NCBI GenBank assembly: GCA_017455845.1
Contig: JAFSYY010000054.1
Coordinates: 1-64,000 of the forward strand
DNA: 64,000 nucleotides
Source: Prevotella sp.
GTDB lineage: Bacteria > Bacteroidota > Bacteroidia > Bacteroidales > Bacteroidaceae
Direction of reading: 5' to 3'
Each line of letters starts with the position of its first letter. The first letter of the stretch is position 1. Shown one piece after another: positions 61,048-64,000 of this stretch. A program made the translations under genes and the position numbers. The notes below the pieces were generated by a model that made no database searches, was not told the DNA's origin, and saw only the letters and a program-made list of their open reading frames with translations.

Positions 61048-62708
61048 AAGTGAAGAGTGAAGAGTGAAGAGTTTGCTTCCGCACCATTGTCTTCCTTCTT
61101 ATAGTATGCAACCTTCGTCAGCGAGTTATTCAGGATTTCGTTGAAACCGGCACCAACCAACTGCTCAGAAACGAGGTTCTGCAACTTGTGCTTGCGGTCC
61201 TCGTCGGCCTTGATGACCAGACTCGACTTCAACTGAGTGGGAATCTCCACGTTGTTATAGCCATAGATGCGCAGGATGTCCTCCACCACATCGCAAGGAC
61301 GAGTCACATCCACACGATAGGCAGGTATCTCGAGTTTCAAACCCTCAGCAGTCTCGCTGAGCACCTTCATCTCCAGCGTCTCGCAGATATTCTTAATCGT
61401 CTCTACGGGGATGTCCTTACCCACGAGGTTATGTACATAACTGTACTTCAGGTCCACCACGGCGTTCTCCATCTTCTCAGGATAAACGTCGCAGATTTCC
61501 ATTGACACCTTACCGCCAGCCAACTCCTTGCAGAGCAATGCAGCCTGCTTCAGGGCATAGATCACGCCGTTGGGGTCGATGCCACGCTCGAAACGGAACG
61601 AGGCGTCGGTAGAGAGGCCATGACGACGGGCCGACTTACGAATCCATGTGGGATGGAAGTAGGCACTCTCGAGCACCACGTTCTTGGTTGTCTCGTAGGT
61701 ACCACTACCCTTACCGCCAAACACGCCGGCGATACACATAGGATCCTCGGCGTTGCAGATAGCCAGGTCGCGGTCGGAGAGTTTGTGCTCCTCACCGTCG
61801 AGCGTCACAAAGGGTGTGCCCTCAGGCATGGTCTTCACTACAATCTGGTGCCCCTTCACCATATCAGCATCGAAGGTGTGCAGAGGCTGCCCGTAGGCCA
61901 TCATCACATAGTTGGTGATGTCCACGATGTTATTGATAGGACGCAGACCGATGGTGGTCAACTTATTTTTCAGCCAGTCGGGCGACTCCTTCACCTCGCA
62001 ACCCGTGATGCTCACGCAGGCATAGCGCTTGCAGGCCTCAGTATTCTCAATCTTCACCTCGATGGGCAGGTCGTGATTGTCCACAGCGAAAGCCTCATCA
62101 GATGGACGGTGCAGCGAGGTCTCATAGCCGTTCTGCTTCAGCCAGGCATAGAGGTCGCGAGCCACGCCCCAGTGAGAGAGGGCATCGGCACGGTTGGCAG
62201 TGATATCCACCTCGATGAGCCAGTCGCTCTCCAGGTTATAGAACTCGGCAGCCGGCGTACCTACCACTGCTTCCTCGGGCAGCACAATGATGCCATCATG
62301 ACTGGTTCCGATGCCTATCTCATCCTCGGCACAAATCATGCCGCAGGATTCGACGCCGCGCAGTTTCGACTTTTTGATCACAAATTCCTTGTCACCATCG
62401 TAGAGCACGCACCCCAGGTCGGCCACGATAACTTTCTGGCCAGCAGCCACATTGGGAGCGCCACACACAATCTGTGAGGGTTCGCCCTTGCCCAGGTCAA
62501 CAGTCGTTACGTGCAAGTGATCAGAGTTGGGATGCACTTCGCAAGTGAGCACCTTGCCCACATAGAGTCCTTTCAGTCCACCACGTATGGACTGTACTTC
62601 TTCCAGAGCGTCAACTTCGAGTCCCGTAGAGGTCAGTGCATCGCATACCTGCTGCGGCGTCAGGTCGAAATCAACGTATTCTTTCAGCCATTTATAAGAA
62701 ATATTCAT
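61044..62708 (-). CDS. pheT: PheT N-terminal part (frame ends in heptamer tract)
   Basis: This 554-residue frame covers the tRNA-binding OB domain (about 40-150), B3/B4 editing domain (about 200-390), B5 (about 400-475) and the first part of the catalytic-like core (FNEILNNSLTKVAYY). It then ends with SSLFTLHL encoded by three 7-bp units and a TGA. A normal bacterial PheT is one chain of about 800-820 residues; both halves are otherwise intact. With one more unit the two frames join. Native split, phase variation and assembly error are all possible. Confidence 0.9.
   Translation of the reverse strand: MNISYKWLKEYVDFDLTPQQVCDALTSTGLEVDALEEVQSIRGGLKGLYVGKVLTCEVHPNSDHLHVTTVDLGKGEPSQIVCGAPNVAAGQKVIVADLGCVLYDGDKEFVIKKSKLRGVESCGMICAEDEIGIGTSHDGIIVLPEEAVVGTPAAEFYNLESDWLIEVDITANRADALSHWGVARDLYAWLKQNGYETSLHRPSDEAFAVDNHDLPIEVKIENTEACKRYACVSITGCEVKESPDWLKNKLTTIGLRPINNIVDITNYVMMAYGQPLHTFDADMVKGHQIVVKTMPEGTPFVTLDGEEHKLSDRDLAICNAEDPMCIAGVFGGKGSGTYETTKNVVLESAYFHPTWIRKSARRHGLSTDASFRFERGIDPNGVIYALKQAALLCKELAGGKVSMEICDVYPEKMENAVVDLKYSYVHNLVGKDIPVETIKNICETLEMKVLSETAEGLKLEIPAYRVDVTRPCDVVEDILRIYGYNNVEIPTQLKSSLVIKADEDRKHKLQNLVSEQLVGAGFNEILNNSLTKVAYYKKEDNGAEANSSLFTLHL
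61050..61070 (-). repeat. Three-unit heptamer tract at the pheT frame break
   Basis: Three exact gtgaaga units on +, preceded by the inverted copy tcttcac (61041-61047) at 2-nt distance. The same unit builds the tract at 17189-17286. Confidence 0.95.
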
Positions 62709-62742
62709 TCCTAAAACAATTGTTTAAATTCGAATTCGGGTG

Positions 62743-62774
62743 CAAAGTTACAATTTTTTAATCACCCCTGCAAA
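62743..62774 (-). promoter_or_regulatory. Promoter of pheT
   Basis: On -, TTTG (62771-62774), 20 nt, TAACTTTG (62743-62750). The start codon is 35 nt downstream. Confidence 0.75.
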
Positions 62775-62784
62775 TAATCGCAAA

Positions 62785-62821
62785 AAAATCTGATTAACCT
62801 TTGCGGAAAATCAGATTTTTT
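62785..62821 (-). terminator. Terminator after tyrA
   Basis: Arms aaaaatctgatt / aatcagattttt with a 13-nt loop, directly after the tyrA stop on -. A and T runs flank both sides, so it may work in both directions. Confidence 0.75.
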
Positions 62822-62824
62822 ACT

Positions 62825-63619
62825 TTATTGCTTTATCTCTATGTCGCGCCGCACGTTATCACGAATCTTTGTGAGGTATTTTTTCATGCCATCGCCATCC
62901 TTCTGGTCGATGATCTCGAGCAGTTCCTTGAGTTCCGTCCTAATCTGCGAGACCTGATCGTGGGTGTAGGGGTTGAAAAGGATTTCCTGCAGGAGGTAGT
63001 CATCCTCGTTAAGCACGCCCTTGGCAATGCGCATGTGACGTTTGAAGGTGGTGCCCGGCGCATCCTGATGCTTCATGACGGCAGCAAAGACAAAAGTGCT
63101 GACAAAGGGAATACTGAGCGAATAGGCCACCGTCTTGTCATGTTCCTCGAAGGTGTACTCATAGATATTGAGTCCCAAGCGTTGGTAAAGATCCTTGAAG
63201 AAGATACGCCCCATATAGTCACCCTCGCTGATGATGATGGCATTTTCCTCGGACAGTTGCTGGAGGTTGGCGAACGTAGGGCCGAACATGGGGTGTGTAG
63301 AGACGTAGCGCATGTCCGCCTGCTCGTAAAACTCCTTCAGGTCGGTCTTCACGCTGGCAATATCACTGATGATGCACTCCTTTGGCAGGAAGGGTATCAC
63401 CTCCTTGAACACCGGGATGGTGTATTTCAGAGTGACGGCATTGATAAGCAGTTCTGGCGCGAAGGCCTTAATCTCTTCGTAGGTAGTGAAGCGCTGGCAG
63501 TTATAGGTGAAGCGCATGCGTTTGGCATCGCGATCGAAGACGGCCACCTCGTGGTCGAAACTCAGCAGGTCGATGAAGAAACTGCCCATCTTACCTGCTC
63601 CCATGACTAATATTTTCAT
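62825..63619 (-). CDS. tyrA: Prephenate dehydrogenase
   Basis: This 264-residue enzyme converts prephenate to 4-hydroxyphenylpyruvate in tyrosine synthesis. It has an N-terminal Rossmann motif (VMGAGKMGSFF), IISDIASVKTDL, the family His in VSTHPMFGPTFA and EEHDKTVAYSLSIPF. There is no ACT domain or fused mutase; the mutase is in the gene immediately upstream, so the two form an aromatic amino-acid operon. Confidence 0.9.
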   Translation of the reverse strand: MKILVMGAGKMGSFFIDLLSFDHEVAVFDRDAKRMRFTYNCQRFTTYEEIKAFAPELLINAVTLKYTIPVFKEVIPFLPKECIISDIASVKTDLKEFYEQADMRYVSTHPMFGPTFANLQQLSEENAIIISEGDYMGRIFFKDLYQRLGLNIYEYTFEEHDKTVAYSLSIPFVSTFVFAAVMKHQDAPGTTFKRHMRIAKGVLNEDDYLLQEILFNPYTHDQVSQIRTELKELLEIIDQKDGDGMKKYLTKIRDNVRRDIEIKQ

Positions 63620-63665
63620 TTCTTATTACTCATTTTTTTATTCCTCATTTCTCATTCCTCATGTA
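63620..63665 (-). repeat. Heptamer tract between the chorismate mutase and tyrA genes
   Basis: On +, units tcctcat, ttctcat, tcctcat with degenerate ones (actcatt, tttttat). The upstream TGA lies in it and the tyrA ATG follows at its edge. Confidence 0.7.
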
Positions 63666-64000
63666 TTAATAATCTCTATCTGCTGCCTGACGCTCTCCTC
63701 ATGGATGCTCTCGAAGACCTTGGCCACGAAATCGGGAGCCATACCGCAGAGCGTGCCCTGCACGCCGCGCTTGTTCAAGATCTCATTGTAGCGCGAGGCC
63801 TGCAGCACAGTCATGTTGTGTTCCTTCTTGTAATGGCCAATCTCACGGCACACACGCATGCGCTTAGCCAGGATGTCCATAATCTGGTTGTCCAGTTCGT
63901 CAATCTGCTTACGCATCTGCGTGAGGCCTTCGGCAGTTGTGTGTTCGTCGCGGATGATGAGTAGCGAGAGGATATAGTCGAGCACGTCGGGCGTGACCTG
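63659..64000 (-). CDS. DAHP synthase/chorismate mutase, C-terminal part (5' truncated)
   Basis: The frame is open to the window edge (QVTPDVLDYILSLL...), so the true start is outside. The visible 113 residues are an AroQ-type chorismate mutase domain: MRKQIDELDNQIMDILAKRM, REIGHYKKEHNM, LQASRYNEILNKR, FVAKVFESIHEESVRQQ. The linker before it (VTPDVLDYILSLLIIRD) is what I expect at the junction with an N-terminal type Ib DAHP synthase in Bacteroidetes, so a bifunctional enzyme is likely; the synthase half is not visible. Confidence 0.85.
   Translation of the reverse strand, partial: QVTPDVLDYILSLLIIRDEHTTAEGLTQMRKQIDELDNQIMDILAKRMRVCREIGHYKKEHNMTVLQASRYNEILNKRGVQGTLCGMAPDFVAKVFESIHEESVRQQIEIINT

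Overview
The window looks like chromosomal DNA of a Bacteroidetes bacterium, most likely Prevotellaceae. The evidence is: repeated TAnnTTTG -7 boxes with a TTTG box 20 nt upstream; Mfa/Fim-type lipoprotein pilins; a type-IX-like C-terminal sorting tail; a TGS-kinase fusion nucleoside kinase; and a eukaryote-like glycogen branching enzyme. No tRNA, rRNA, transposase, integrase, CRISPR array or phage block was seen.

Layout. 1-9605: three secreted proteins on +, two of them large with a dockerin-like C-terminus and an almost identical tail, flanking a small predicted beta-helix protein. 9740-12220 (-): ABC exporter, TPR mini-protein and a FVFGSN-family protein, divergent from lon. 12408-21131 (+): lon, tgt, an LptF/G-type permease, a DEAD-box helicase and clpC. 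21126-30372 (-): a membrane protein, glgB, a YhcH-family protein, a 14-repeat MORN protein, glmS, a polysaccharide export lipoprotein and uxaC. 30594-31652 (+): pheS. 31653-32361: a 709-bp gene-free stretch with a 20-bp-arm palindrome and eight copies of a 22-bp tandem repeat. 32362-48362 (+): a fimbrial operon (DUF3575/OmpA-like protein, three pilin-like lipoproteins, a FimB/Mfa2-type anchor, and a 2552-residue adhesin with a type-IX-like tail). 48592-53233 (+): patatin, fabD, a GH13 hydrolase and a DUF3857 protein. 53244-59450: menaquinone genes, with menD and the nucleoside kinase on - and menB, menC, menE on +. 59462-64000 (-): yebC, pheT in two frames, tyrA and the C-terminal end of a DAHP synthase/chorismate mutase.

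The strongest unexplained signal is a family of short tandem repeats, mostly with a 7-bp period. They fill gaps between co-directional genes (lon/tgt, permease/helicase, pilin/pilin, fabD/GH13, menC/menE, pheT/yebC, chorismate mutase/tyrA), where they often supply the stop codon of one gene and the start codon of the next. They also lie inside coding sequence of lon, menD, the GH13 gene and the giant adhesin. In pheT a three-unit tract coincides exactly with a frame break that one more unit would repair. Nine-, fifteen-, twenty-one- and twenty-two-bp tandem repeats and several GC-rich hairpin families, many in coding sequence, add to this. This dispersed repeat system is the best candidate for something undescribed here. 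All functional assignments come from reading the sequence; no searches were run.
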